33,308 bases of DNA from assembly GCA_002779995.1 (NCBI GenBank), contig PEWX01000060.1, positions 1 through 33,308 on the forward strand. The letters are read 5' to 3'. The DNA is from Piscirickettsiaceae bacterium CG07_land_8_20_14_0_80_44_28 (lineage in GTDB: Bacteria > Pseudomonadota > Gammaproteobacteria > Thiomicrospirales > Thiomicrospiraceae). Positions 9,853-17,914 of this stretch are shown in pieces. The stretch's first letter is position 1. Every line of letters begins with the position of its first letter. A model generated the notes under the pieces. It was not told where the DNA came from. It saw nothing but the letters and a program-made list of their open reading frames with translations, and did not search any database. A program made the translations under genes and the position numbers.

Positions 9853-9872
9853 TTTTCGTTTTTAAACGAAAA
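9853..9872. promoter_or_regulatory. 20-base perfect inverted repeat upstream of the SulP gene
   Basis: TTTTCGTTT and AAACGAAAA are separated by two bases. The centre lies about 43 bases before the start codon. It may be an operator for a dimeric regulator. As RNA it would be an AU-rich, weak hairpin, so a DNA-binding site seems more likely. No regulator gene lies adjacent. Confidence 0.4.
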
Positions 9873-9905
9873 CATCCTAAATTCATCGAATAGACAAAGG
9901 GTTAT

Positions 9906-11399
9906 ATGCGGTTATCTCAACTCAAAAAAGACTGGTTAGGCAATATCCGTGGGGATATTTTAGCGGGCATTGTGGTTGCATTGGCACTGATACCGGAAGC
10001 CATTGCTTTTTCCATTATCGCCGGAGTGGATCCAAAAATCGGGCTTTACGCGTCTTTTGCCATAGCCGTGATTATTGCCATTGTTGGCGGTCGCCCGGGC
10101 ATGATTTCAGCTGCTACGGCTGCCACTGCGCTACTGATGGTCACGCTGGTTAAAGACCATGGCTTGCAATATTTATTAGCGGCCAGTATTTTGGCGGGGG
10201 TACTGCAAGTGATTGCCGGCTATTTAAACCTGCACCAGCTCATCAGTTTTATTTCTCGTTCGGTCATGGTGGGCTTTTTAAACGCCTTAGCTATTTTGAT
10301 CTTTATGGCACAGTTACCTGAACTGACCAATGTCACCTGGCATGTTTATGCGCTGACCGCTTTGGGCTTGGCGATTATTTATTTATTTCCTTATGTGCCC
10401 AAAATCGGCACCCTGCTCCCCTCTCCTTTGGTCACCATTATTGTGTTATCGGCGCTGGTGATTGCGCTGGATATTGACGTACGCACCATCGGCGATATGG
10501 GGCAATTGCCCGATACCCTCCCTATTTTCCTATGGCCGGACATCCCCCTTACATTAGAAACACTGTGGATTATTTTACCCTATTCGATTGCCATCGCCGT
10601 AGTTGGGTTATTAGAATCGTTAATGACCGCGCAAGTCATTGATGAGATGACGGATACCGACAGCGACAAACGTCGTGAATGTAAAGGCCAAGGCATTGCC
10701 AATATTGGCTCCGGGCTATTAGGCGGCATGGCCGGCTGTGCCATGATTGGTCAATCCATTATTAATGTCAAATCTGGTGGACGTGGCCGCTTATCAACCT
10801 TTTCCGCCGGGTTATTTTTGCTTATTATGGTGGTTTTTATTGCCGATTACTTATCGGTCGTCCCCATGGCCGCGCTGGTGGCGATTATGATTATGGTGTC
10901 GATTGGGACCTTTAACTGGCAATCCCTTAAAGATTTACGCACCAACCCGCCTCAGGCCACGATTATCATGCTCAGCACAGTGACGGTCACCGTCTACACC
11001 CATAATTTGGCATTTGGGGTCATTACCGGTGTGGTACTGGCGTCGCTGTTTATGGCCGGTCGATTACGCGAGTATATGTATATTGACAGCCAATATGATG
11101 AATCCACCCAAACTCGCACTTATTTGGTCATTGGACAGGTTTTCTTTAATTCTTCTGAGAAGTTCATAAGTTATTTTGATTTTAAAGAGGCAGTTGACAA
11201 AGTTATTATTGATGTCCATCGTGCGCACTTTTGGGATATCAGCGCCATTCACGCCCTGGACAAAGTGGTCATTAAACTGCGTCGTGAAGGTGCGGATGTT
11301 GAGATTATCGGTTTAAATGAAGCCAGTGAAACATTGGTGGACAAATTTGCGGTTCACGACAAACCCGAAAAAATTGAAAAAGTAATGGGAGGTCACTAA
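9906..11399 (+). CDS. SulP family inorganic anion transporter with STAS domain
   Basis: A 497-residue inner-membrane transporter of the SulP/SLC26 family, which moves sulfate, bicarbonate or related anions, usually with Na+ or H+. The N-terminal part has many hydrophobic helices and the signature region [30 protein letters not shown] (split here: [20 protein letters not shown] spans about residues 29-48). The C-terminal 110 residues form a compact STAS domain with [12 protein letters not shown]. The substrate cannot be assigned; BicA-like bicarbonate transport is attractive if the host is an autotroph. AAAGG lies 5 bases before the ATG. The stop overlaps the next start as TAATG, and GGGAGG precedes it, so the universal stress gene is coupled. 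An IS5-type MITE lies upstream. Confidence 0.9.
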   Translation: MRLSQLKKDWLGNIRGDILAGIVVALALIPEAIAFSIIAGVDPKIGLYASFAIAVIIAIVGGRPGMISAATAATALLMVTLVKDHGLQYLLAASILAGVLQVIAGYLNLHQLISFISRSVMVGFLNALAILIFMAQLPELTNVTWHVYALTALGLAIIYLFPYVPKIGTLLPSPLVTIIVLSALVIALDIDVRTIGDMGQLPDTLPIFLWPDIPLTLETLWIILPYSIAIAVVGLLESLMTAQVIDEMTDTDSDKRRECKGQGIANIGSGLLGGMAGCAMIGQSIINVKSGGRGRLSTFSAGLFLLIMVVFIADYLSVVPMAALVAIMIMVSIGTFNWQSLKDLRTNPPQATIIMLSTVTVTVYTHNLAFGVITGVVLASLFMAGRLREYMYIDSQYDESTQTRTYLVIGQVFFNSSEKFISYFDFKEAVDKVIIDVHRAHFWDISAIHALDKVVIKLRREGADVEIIGLNEASETLVDKFAVHDKPEKIEKVMGGH

Positions 11400-12265
11400 T
11401 GCAGTCCTTAGAAAAACAATGGGTCACGGCATGCCTGGATGGTTCAAATTTAACCAATGACATTATTGATTATGCCGCTTGGATTGCAGAAAAAGTAAAC
11501 TCGCCATTAGAGTTATTGCATTCCATTGAACACAGTCTGCTATTAGCCAATATCGACCAAACCGGAAATTTGGTGCCCAATATGGCGGATAATCTCATGG
11601 CGGTTTTGTCAGAAGAAGAAGCCAACGAAAATAAACTTCATATCCAAGAAGGCAAAGCGTTATTAGCCCGGGCGAAAGACCGACTTAAAGGCCGCCCCAT
11701 TAAAGACGTTATCACCAAACAACGCCATGGCAGCCTAAGCGAGTGCTTAATGGATTTGGAAGATGAAATTCGGGTGTTAGTGGTTGGTTTTCGCGGCAAG
11801 ACTACCCCTGAAGATGAAACCGGCATCAGTGAGCAGTTGGAAGAATCGATTCGCGCACTGCATAAGCCGATTTTTATCGTGAACGGTGATTTTGCAGTGC
11901 CACAATCGTTAATGCTGGCCTATAACAATACCGATGGTGCAAAAAAAGCACTCGATATGATCTGCCGTAGCCCACTCTTTGAAGACATGACCATTCACTG
12001 CGTCCATGCCGTTAAAGAAAGTGGCGCTGACAAAGACATTCTTCAACAAGCCGCCGAACAGCTATCGCTATCGGGGCGGCGTTTTGAAACCGCTCTACTC
12101 AGCGGTGATCCGCAAACCGAGTTATTAGCTTATCAAGCCAAGCATCACTTAGATATGACCGTTATGGGCGCCTTTAATCATGGTAAACTCCGCAGCTTAT
12201 TTTTTGGCAGCTTTACCTTAAAAATGCTTAAAAATAATCAAAAGTCGGTCTTACTGATTCGTTAA
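11399..12265 (+). CDS. universal stress protein with two Usp domains
   Basis: A 288-residue cytoplasmic protein made of two consecutive UspA-like domains (about 8-152 and 160-288). The second ends with the nucleotide-binding loop (MGAFNHGKLRSLFFGSFT) and the strand SVLLIR, matching the Gly-x2-Gly-x9-Gly-Ser/Thr class with slight deviation (an inserted residue before HGK). The first domain retains LVVGFRGK but is more degenerate. Such tandem Usp proteins often accompany SulP transporters, and in some bacteria a Usp domain is fused to the transporter C-terminus. The one-base TAATG overlap with the transporter stop therefore suggests a regulatory partner of the transporter. The mechanism, for example ATP-dependent gating, is an inference. 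Confidence 0.88.
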   Translation: MQSLEKQWVTACLDGSNLTNDIIDYAAWIAEKVNSPLELLHSIEHSLLLANIDQTGNLVPNMADNLMAVLSEEEANENKLHIQEGKALLARAKDRLKGRPIKDVITKQRHGSLSECLMDLEDEIRVLVVGFRGKTTPEDETGISEQLEESIRALHKPIFIVNGDFAVPQSLMLAYNNTDGAKKALDMICRSPLFEDMTIHCVHAVKESGADKDILQQAAEQLSLSGRRFETALLSGDPQTELLAYQAKHHLDMTVMGAFNHGKLRSLFFGSFTLKMLKNNQKSVLLIR

Positions 12266-12274
12266 TCCGCGGAT

Positions 12275-12625
12275 ATGACCTTCAAGCCTTTAACCGCCTC
12301 GCAATTAATCCGTTTTAAGCAACAGCTTTTAGACTTAAAAAAGGATTGCCAACAAGATCTGATGGACGACAATCAAAGTACCGACATTGTCAATTTAGAT
12401 CAGCAAAGTGTTGGCCGATTATCACGCATGGATGCCATGCAAAATCAACAAATGGCGCTTGAATCAAAACGCCGCAGCCAATTGCAACGCATTGCCATTG
12501 AAAAAGCGCTGAAACGAATGGAAAACGGCAGTTATGGATGCTGTGAAGACTGTGACGAATGGATTAATCCCAAACGGTTAGAGATTAATCCCACCACCAC
12601 ACTCTGTATTGAGTGTGCCGATTAG
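12275..12625 (+). CDS. short DksA/TraR-family zinc-finger protein
   Basis: A 116-residue protein with an N-terminal helical hairpin (about 8-80) and a C-terminal four-cysteine zinc finger. CEDC and CIEC are separated by 17 residues, the spacing of DksA/TraR proteins. DksA-type proteins enter the secondary channel of RNA polymerase and alter initiation, often together with ppGpp. The canonical hairpin tip DxxDxA is not present; the tip region reads VGRLSRMDAMQ, common in short DksA paralogues. It follows the universal stress gene by 9 bases and is probably the last gene of the SulP operon. It ends 13 bases before the convergent RND gene. This is probably an accessory paralogue rather than the housekeeping DksA. 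Confidence 0.88.
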   Translation: MTFKPLTASQLIRFKQQLLDLKKDCQQDLMDDNQSTDIVNLDQQSVGRLSRMDAMQNQQMALESKRRSQLQRIAIEKALKRMENGSYGCCEDCDEWINPKRLEINPTTTLCIECAD

Positions 12626-12638
12626 CGCTAAATTTCGC

Positions 12639-15600
12639 TTAAACTTTAGGCAACCGAAACCAAATTGCATAAAGCGCGGGTAAAAACAGTAAGGTCAATA
12701 GCGTCCCCACACCGATTCCCCCGATTAACACATAGGCCAAAGGTCCCCAAAAGGTATTGGTGGTAAGGGGGATAAACGCCAGCATGGCGGCTAAGGCCGT
12801 TAATAACACCGGCCTGGAACGACGTAAGGTTGCATCAATCAAAGCCGTTTGACCCTGCATCCCTTGTTTCTGATTATCATGAATCTGTCCCACCAAAATC
12901 AGGGTATTACGCATTAAAATACCCGCCAAACCGATTAAGCCTAAGGTCGCAACAAATCCAAAGGGTTGCGAAAACAGCAGCAGCGCTGCCACTGCGCCAA
13001 TCATACCCAAAGGGGCTGTGACCAACACCATAAAGGTTCCGGAAAAGCTTTGCATATTCAACATCACCATGGTGATCATCAATAACACCATCAGCGGCAT
13101 CAACACCCGAATGGACGCTTGTGCTTTGCCGGATTGCTCCACCGAGCCGCCAATTTCCAAACGAACCCCCTGCGGTAAATCCGCCATTAACGGCTGTAAA
13201 TCCTGCCAAATCGCCAGAGTGACATCAGGCGGCTGAGCGCCTACCACTTCGGCATTCACATTCAAATAAGGCGTGCGATTGCGTCGCTTTAATACGGGAT
13301 CGGTAAAGACCACCGCTAAACGCGCTATTTGTTGTAACGGCAACTTATCGCCTTGCTGAGTTTCTATGGGTAAGGCATTTAATGAAGCCAGTAAATCCTG
13401 CGCGCGCTGCTCACTAAAACTGGTCAATAAAATCTGCCGGGATCCTTCGCGCAATACCGCTTGCGTTTCGCCGCGCAACGCCTGTTGTAATTGCTGTGAT
13501 AAACTTAGCGGCGTTACCCCCAACAAGGCCAAACGATCGCTATCGTAATCCAACTGAATTTCAGGTGACTGCTCGCCCCACTCTAAATGCGGATCACGAA
13601 TATGTGTGTTTTGCACCATCACTTGACGCACCTGCTCAGCCACGGTAGTGAGCTGTTCAACCGAGCCTCCTTCCACGCGGAAAGTGACCGGCCAGATCAC
13701 CGGAGGGCCGTATAACAAAGCATGCACCCGCACCCTGGCCGCATTAAAACGACCCGCTTCAATTTCCGATTGCAAGCGGGCTTTAAGCTGATTCCGTTTT
13801 TCGGCATTCTCAGTGACGATGATCAGTTTGGCAAAGGCCGGATTCGGCAATTCAGGATTAAGCGCTAAAAAGAAACGTGGCGCGCCTTGACCGACATAAC
13901 TGGTCAACGTTTTCACCTCGGGTTGTGCATGCACATAGGCTTCAATTTGATGTGCTAATTGATTGGTTACTTGCTGGCTTGACCCTTCCGGTAAATAAAT
14001 ATCCACCATTAATTCAGGTCGATCAGAACTGGGGAAAAACTGTTTTTCGACCAATTTCGCCATCCCGATGACCGACAAGACAAACAAGCTCAAGGTGAGC
14101 AACACAACCGTTTTGCGATAGCGAACACAGCCGTGTACCCATTTCGACAAGCGACGACTAAAGGCATTATCGGGTGCAGCATCGGCAGAATGAACCGCAT
14201 TTTTGGCAACGTCCGGTAAGAATTTATATCCTAAATAAGGGGTAAAAGTCACCGCCACCAACCAAGACAGCAATAATGAAAACGCCAATATCCAGAAGAT
14301 ATTACCCGCATATTCCCCCACATTGGATGCCGCAAATCCGATGGGGACAAACCCCACCACCGTCACCAAAGTCCCAAACAACATCGGAGAAGCCGTTACG
14401 GTCCAAGCATAGGCAGCGGCTTTGGTTCTTTCCAAGCCTTCTTCCATTTTCACCAACATCATTTCAATCGCAATAATGGCATCATCCACCAGCAGCCCCA
14501 AGGCTAAAATCAATGCGCCCAAGGTAATCCGATCCAGGTTTTTACCCGTTAACATCATTAGGAAAAAGGTCAAGGCCAAGGTTAAGGGAATGGCCAAGGC
14601 CACAACGATTCCGGCTCGCATCCCCAATGCGATAAAACTGACCAACAACACCACGGCAACCGCCATTAAAAACTTAATTTGAAAAGCATTCACGGCCAAA
14701 GAAATGGCATCCCCTTGATTGGTCACCTTTTGCAAAGCAACACCGTCCGCTAACTGTGTTTGCCACTGCGTCGCAAACCGGTTTAGGCGGTCTGACAACG
14801 CCAAACCATTTTGCCCGGATTTCATGACCACCCCAAGCAACAAGGTGTCTTCCCCTTGGTTGCGAATCATTAAATCGCTTGGGCGGACAAAACCGCGTTG
14901 AATGCTTGCCAAATCCCCCAAATGTAATACTTGATCGCCAACCGCAATCGGTATTTGTCGCAATTGTGCTAAATCGTCAATGCCATTTTGCGGGCGTAAA
15001 TAAATTCTGGGGCCATCGGTTTCGATAAACCCGGCCGGCGCAATGGTTTGATAAGCAGCAATATTGTGCAGAATTTGCGCCTGCGTTAATGCCAGTTGCG
15101 CCAATTTATGGTGATGAAACTCGATTTGAATTTGCTGCGGTTGCTCGCCCAGCAAATTGACCTTTTGCACCCCCTCTACTCTGAGTAACCCATCGCGGGT
15201 TTTTTCAGCAACCTCAAGCCATTGCCGATAGTCGAGTTGTCCCGGCGTTAATGAATAGAGAGTGAAATACACATCAGAAAAATCATCATTGACAAAAGGG
15301 CCTTGAACCCCTTGAGGTAAGCTGCCTTGTAAATCCAGCATACGCTTACGAACTTGGTAAAACTGATCTTGAACCTGATCGGCGGGCGTATAGTCTTTAA
15401 AATTGATTAAAAGAGTGACACTGCCCGGCCGCGCAGTGGTTTCAACAAAATCAAAATATTTGACTTCTTGAAGCTTTTTTTCAATGTGGTCAGCCACCTG
15501 CATTTGCATTTGTTCCGCTGTAGCGCCCGGCCACTTTGCCGACACCACCATCACTTTAATGGTAAAGGTAGGGTCTTCGGCACGCCCCAAATTAATAAAC

Positions 15601-15695
15601 GAAAAGGTGCCCACCAATAATGACAGCAAAATAAAATACAGGGTAATCGCTTGATGTTTAACCGCCCATTCCGACAGATTCCAACGCTGCATCAT
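12639..15695 (-). CDS. RND-family efflux transporter permease (HAE1-like)
   Basis: An inner-membrane proton-driven efflux permease of 1018 residues, the usual RND length. It has TM1 near residues 14-34, a large periplasmic loop, TM4 with the paired aspartates of the proton relay (LGLLVDDAIIAIEMM, about residues 397-411), and a repeated second half ending in GVGTLLTLLFLPALYAIWF. The N-terminal motif RAEDPTFTIKVMVVSAKWPG is typical of the clade often annotated as multidrug or AcrB-like. The substrate cannot be assigned. Its start overlaps the adaptor gene by ATGA (15692-15695). No outer-membrane channel gene is adjacent, so a TolC encoded elsewhere is probably used. Confidence 0.93.
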   Translation of the reverse strand: MMQRWNLSEWAVKHQAITLYFILLSLLVGTFSFINLGRAEDPTFTIKVMVVSAKWPGATAEQMQMQVADHIEKKLQEVKYFDFVETTARPGSVTLLINFKDYTPADQVQDQFYQVRKRMLDLQGSLPQGVQGPFVNDDFSDVYFTLYSLTPGQLDYRQWLEVAEKTRDGLLRVEGVQKVNLLGEQPQQIQIEFHHHKLAQLALTQAQILHNIAAYQTIAPAGFIETDGPRIYLRPQNGIDDLAQLRQIPIAVGDQVLHLGDLASIQRGFVRPSDLMIRNQGEDTLLLGVVMKSGQNGLALSDRLNRFATQWQTQLADGVALQKVTNQGDAISLAVNAFQIKFLMAVAVVLLVSFIALGMRAGIVVALAIPLTLALTFFLMMLTGKNLDRITLGALILALGLLVDDAIIAIEMMLVKMEEGLERTKAAAYAWTVTASPMLFGTLVTVVGFVPIGFAASNVGEYAGNIFWILAFSLLLSWLVAVTFTPYLGYKFLPDVAKNAVHSADAAPDNAFSRRLSKWVHGCVRYRKTVVLLTLSLFVLSVIGMAKLVEKQFFPSSDRPELMVDIYLPEGSSQQVTNQLAHQIEAYVHAQPEVKTLTSYVGQGAPRFFLALNPELPNPAFAKLIIVTENAEKRNQLKARLQSEIEAGRFNAARVRVHALLYGPPVIWPVTFRVEGGSVEQLTTVAEQVRQVMVQNTHIRDPHLEWGEQSPEIQLDYDSDRLALLGVTPLSLSQQLQQALRGETQAVLREGSRQILLTSFSEQRAQDLLASLNALPIETQQGDKLPLQQIARLAVVFTDPVLKRRNRTPYLNVNAEVVGAQPPDVTLAIWQDLQPLMADLPQGVRLEIGGSVEQSGKAQASIRVLMPLMVLLMITMVMLNMQSFSGTFMVLVTAPLGMIGAVAALLLFSQPFGFVATLGLIGLAGILMRNTLILVGQIHDNQKQGMQGQTALIDATLRRSRPVLLTALAAMLAFIPLTTNTFWGPLAYVLIGGIGVGTLLTLLFLPALYAIWFRLPKV

Positions 15696-16717
15696 TTGAG
15701 CACACTCACAGTTTGACCCGCCACCAGACGATGGGTTCCTTGCGAAACAATTTGTGCGCCCACCGGCAAAGCCTCAGCAACCAAGGTTGCAAACGCCTGA
15801 TTGACTCGGACCACCGAAACGGGTGTGGCTTTGACTTGATGATTCACGACCTGCCAAACATAGGCCTGATGCCCTTGATTAAAAATCGCGGTAATCGGCA
15901 CTTGACGTTGCTCGGCTTGTGCGGGTTCTTTAAATTGCAATCGAACCACGCTGCCATACGCTAAAACGCCTGTACAGTCCGACAATCGATATCGAGCCAA
16001 GGTTTGCTTGGTTATCGCATCACTGATTGGGCGTTTCAAGCGCAAACTGGCTTGACAAGAAATGGCTTGATCGACACTGTTTAACAGCGCCTTTTGGTTT
16101 GATTTTTGCAAGGCCTCAGCCGGCAAGAAGACTTCTGCTTCTGTCGCACCCGCCAATAATACAAATGCCGGTTGTCCCGCCGCAATAGATTGACCCTCCT
16201 CCACATTAACCTCAGTAACCTGACCGGATTTAGGCGCAGTCAATTCACTGTAGCGACGCTGGTTAGTCGCTAATTTTAAAGCCGCCTCTGCGGCAACCAC
16301 CGCTTGTTGACTCTCTACCTCAAAGGTTTCTGCCCGTTGAAGATCCTGTAAACTGATTAATTGATCTTTATAAAGTTTACTCAAGCGGTTACGTTCACGG
16401 CTGGCATTTTCAAGACGGGATTGTGCAGACGCCAGATTGGCCTGACTCTGTTCCAACGCCAACTGATAATCCGTGGCATCTAACCGAGCCAATAATTGAT
16501 TGGCATTGACCGAGCTGCCAAGGTCAACCAACCGTTTTGATACTTGACCGCCAACCCGAAAACTCAAAGGCAACCGATACCGTGACACGGCTTGCCCGGT
16601 CACTTGCCAAACCTGATCCTGAGCAGGCTCAACCGAAACCGTGGGAACCACCGAAGGCGCCGCCATCGCACCCATTGACCAGCCAAGCCAAACAAAGCCC
16701 ACTAACACAAACCGCAT
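15692..16717 (-). CDS. RND efflux periplasmic adaptor (membrane fusion protein)
   Basis: A 341-residue periplasmic adaptor linking the RND permease to an outer-membrane channel. It begins with a cleavable signal peptide (MRFVLVGFVWLGWSMGAMA) without a lipobox Cys. The split lipoyl/barrel region is visible (YRLPLSFRVGGQVSKRLVDL and then LTAPKSGQVTEVNVEEGQ). Between them is a helical hairpin of about residues 95-155, rich in Gln, Ala, Glu and Arg. The C-terminal part carries the membrane-proximal domain ending HRLVAGQTVSVLK. It is the first gene of the two-gene pump operon and overlaps the permease gene by four bases. A good promoter lies 35-60 bases upstream. Confidence 0.92.
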   Translation of the reverse strand: MRFVLVGFVWLGWSMGAMAAPSVVPTVSVEPAQDQVWQVTGQAVSRYRLPLSFRVGGQVSKRLVDLGSSVNANQLLARLDATDYQLALEQSQANLASAQSRLENASRERNRLSKLYKDQLISLQDLQRAETFEVESQQAVVAAEAALKLATNQRRYSELTAPKSGQVTEVNVEEGQSIAAGQPAFVLLAGATEAEVFLPAEALQKSNQKALLNSVDQAISCQASLRLKRPISDAITKQTLARYRLSDCTGVLAYGSVVRLQFKEPAQAEQRQVPITAIFNQGHQAYVWQVVNHQVKATPVSVVRVNQAFATLVAEALPVGAQIVSQGTHRLVAGQTVSVLK

Positions 16718-16751
16718 GATTATTATCCCTTACTCTAAATATTAGCAGATC

Positions 16752-16780
16752 ATAATAAAGGAATTTAAAACCAATGTCAC
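16752..16780 (-). promoter_or_regulatory. sigma-70 promoter of the RND pump operon
   Basis: On the minus strand, GTGACA (16775-16780) is separated by 17 bases from TATTAT (16752-16757). Each hexamer matches consensus at 5 of 6 positions. Transcription would start near 16745, leaving a leader of about 28 bases before the adaptor ATG. Confidence 0.6.
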
Positions 16781-16805
16781 GCCTAAAGAATGGGCTTCCA
16801 CATAG

Positions 16806-16833
16806 AAAAAAATGGCCAGGCCTGGCCATTTTT
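16806..16833 (-). terminator. intrinsic terminator of the HDOD gene, built on CCAGGCCTGG (copy 5)
   Basis: A 26-base perfect palindrome (AAAAATGGCCAGG and its complement, 16808-16833) continues into a run of seven Ts when read on the minus strand. It lies just after the HDOD stop codon. The A/T flanks make it usable from both strands, and it also insulates the pump operon promoter. Its centre is the iterated CCAGGCCTGG palindrome (16816-16825). Confidence 0.75.
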
Positions 16834-16847
16834 AACAAAAATCAGGT

Positions 16848-17708
16848 TTAATGAGACCCCATGGCCATGCCAATACTGCCGCCCCATTTGGTCACAGCAG
16901 CACGAGCCGATGCCAAGGCATTTTCTGGTAAATCCAATTCCTTAAGGGCTAAATCACGCCAGGTTTTTAACTCTTGGGTAAGATAGGTTTCATCGGCTAC
17001 TTCTGCGACAATATAGTTGCTAAGCATAATCAAAGCTGTTAGATGTCGCACACGTTCATTATTATGGTTCTTTTTAGCGAAGTCATTATCATGATGAAAC
17101 AATATCGCTTTGTAGATATCCGGGTTCATATGCCATTTCTTACAGGCCAAACAGCCGATAAAGGCATGGTTGGTATGATAGGTGTCAATTTCTTTTTGGT
17201 AACCACTAAAAGGATAAGCTTGTTGTAATTCAAAAATTTCAGCGTAACTTTCAGAATCATATCGTCCCATATAAATTGCACCGACATTCTGCATTAAGCC
17301 TGCCATATAGGCCTCAGAGCGAGACACATCAAACACCCAGTAGGAAAGTTCCGCTGCGGCAATGCCGCATTTTGCGCCCTGTATTAAAATGGGTTTTTCA
17401 GACGGGCTGATATCCAAGATTTGCACCATGCCAGATGACAAAAAGAGATTGTTAATTTCATCCAAACCCAATACATTCACCGCCGCTTTGGCATCCTGTA
17501 CTTTACGATTTTCTACGGTAATATTGGTATTCACCAGCTTTAAAAAACCAGCCAGTAACTCGGGGTTATGACTGATTAAATTCGCCACTTTAACGGTATT
17601 GGGATATTTAAAATTTAACTCGGCTTGAAGTAATAACACCTCTTCGGGCACATTGGGCACCGATTGACTTTTTAAAATTTCCGAAGCTTTTTCAATCAAG
17701 GACTGCAT
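16848..17708 (-). CDS. HDOD domain protein
   Basis: A 286-residue cytoplasmic protein consisting almost wholly of an HDOD domain, the HD-related output domain of bacterial signalling proteins. Visible family features are LPxxP-like VPNVPEEVLLLQ (about 17-28), ISHNPELLAGFLKLVN (about 45-60), AAVNVLGLDEINNLFL, and a later helix with AYMAGLMQNVGAIYMGRY, the counterpart of the usual GLLHDIG where the metal-binding His-Asp is replaced. A YKAILFHHDND segment follows. It is therefore probably non-catalytic and acts by protein interaction. It is monocistronic, diverges from the receptor/GGDEF-EAL operon, and ends at a strong terminator. A role in the same c-di-GMP circuit is possible, but only by proximity. 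Confidence 0.85.
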   Translation of the reverse strand: MQSLIEKASEILKSQSVPNVPEEVLLLQAELNFKYPNTVKVANLISHNPELLAGFLKLVNTNITVENRKVQDAKAAVNVLGLDEINNLFLSSGMVQILDISPSEKPILIQGAKCGIAAAELSYWVFDVSRSEAYMAGLMQNVGAIYMGRYDSESYAEIFELQQAYPFSGYQKEIDTYHTNHAFIGCLACKKWHMNPDIYKAILFHHDNDFAKKNHNNERVRHLTALIMLSNYIVAEVADETYLTQELKTWRDLALKELDLPENALASARAAVTKWGGSIGMAMGSH

Positions 17709-17846
17709 TCACCTTAGCCTCAATACGTTTAAATGACATAGCATAGACTGAAAATCAAGCTAAAACAATCATAAAACCGCTACGGACTTACCCTAAATCA
17801 AAAAAAATGGTCATAAAAAATTCAATATCATAAAAGCCGCAACCGC

Positions 17847-17874
17847 TTGTTAAATCCATAATCAACGGTATACT
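17847..17874 (+). promoter_or_regulatory. candidate promoter of the DctP-LivJ / GGDEF-EAL operon
   Basis: TTGTTA (17847-17852) and TATACT (17869-17874) are separated by 16 bases, matching consensus at 4 and 5 of 6 positions. The predicted start near 17881 gives a leader of about 34 bases. No strong ribosome binding site is visible before the ATG. Confidence 0.45.
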
Positions 17875-17914
17875 AAACGGATTTGCAACGTATCCAAACC
17901 TAAAAAACGCCAAT

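Larger units (their letters stand above)
9589..9905. other. 317-base gene-free region between the divergent AddB-like and SulP genes
   Basis: This is the only gap above 300 bases in the window. It holds the 5' leader of the AddB-like gene (minus strand), an AT-rich stretch at about 9700-9750, an 87 bp MITE-like element and a 20-base palindrome near the sulP start. I found no confident sigma-70 promoter for sulP; CATAAT at 9841-9846 is a possible -10 but lacks a matching -35. No coding sequence or structured RNA is evident. Confidence 0.8.
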
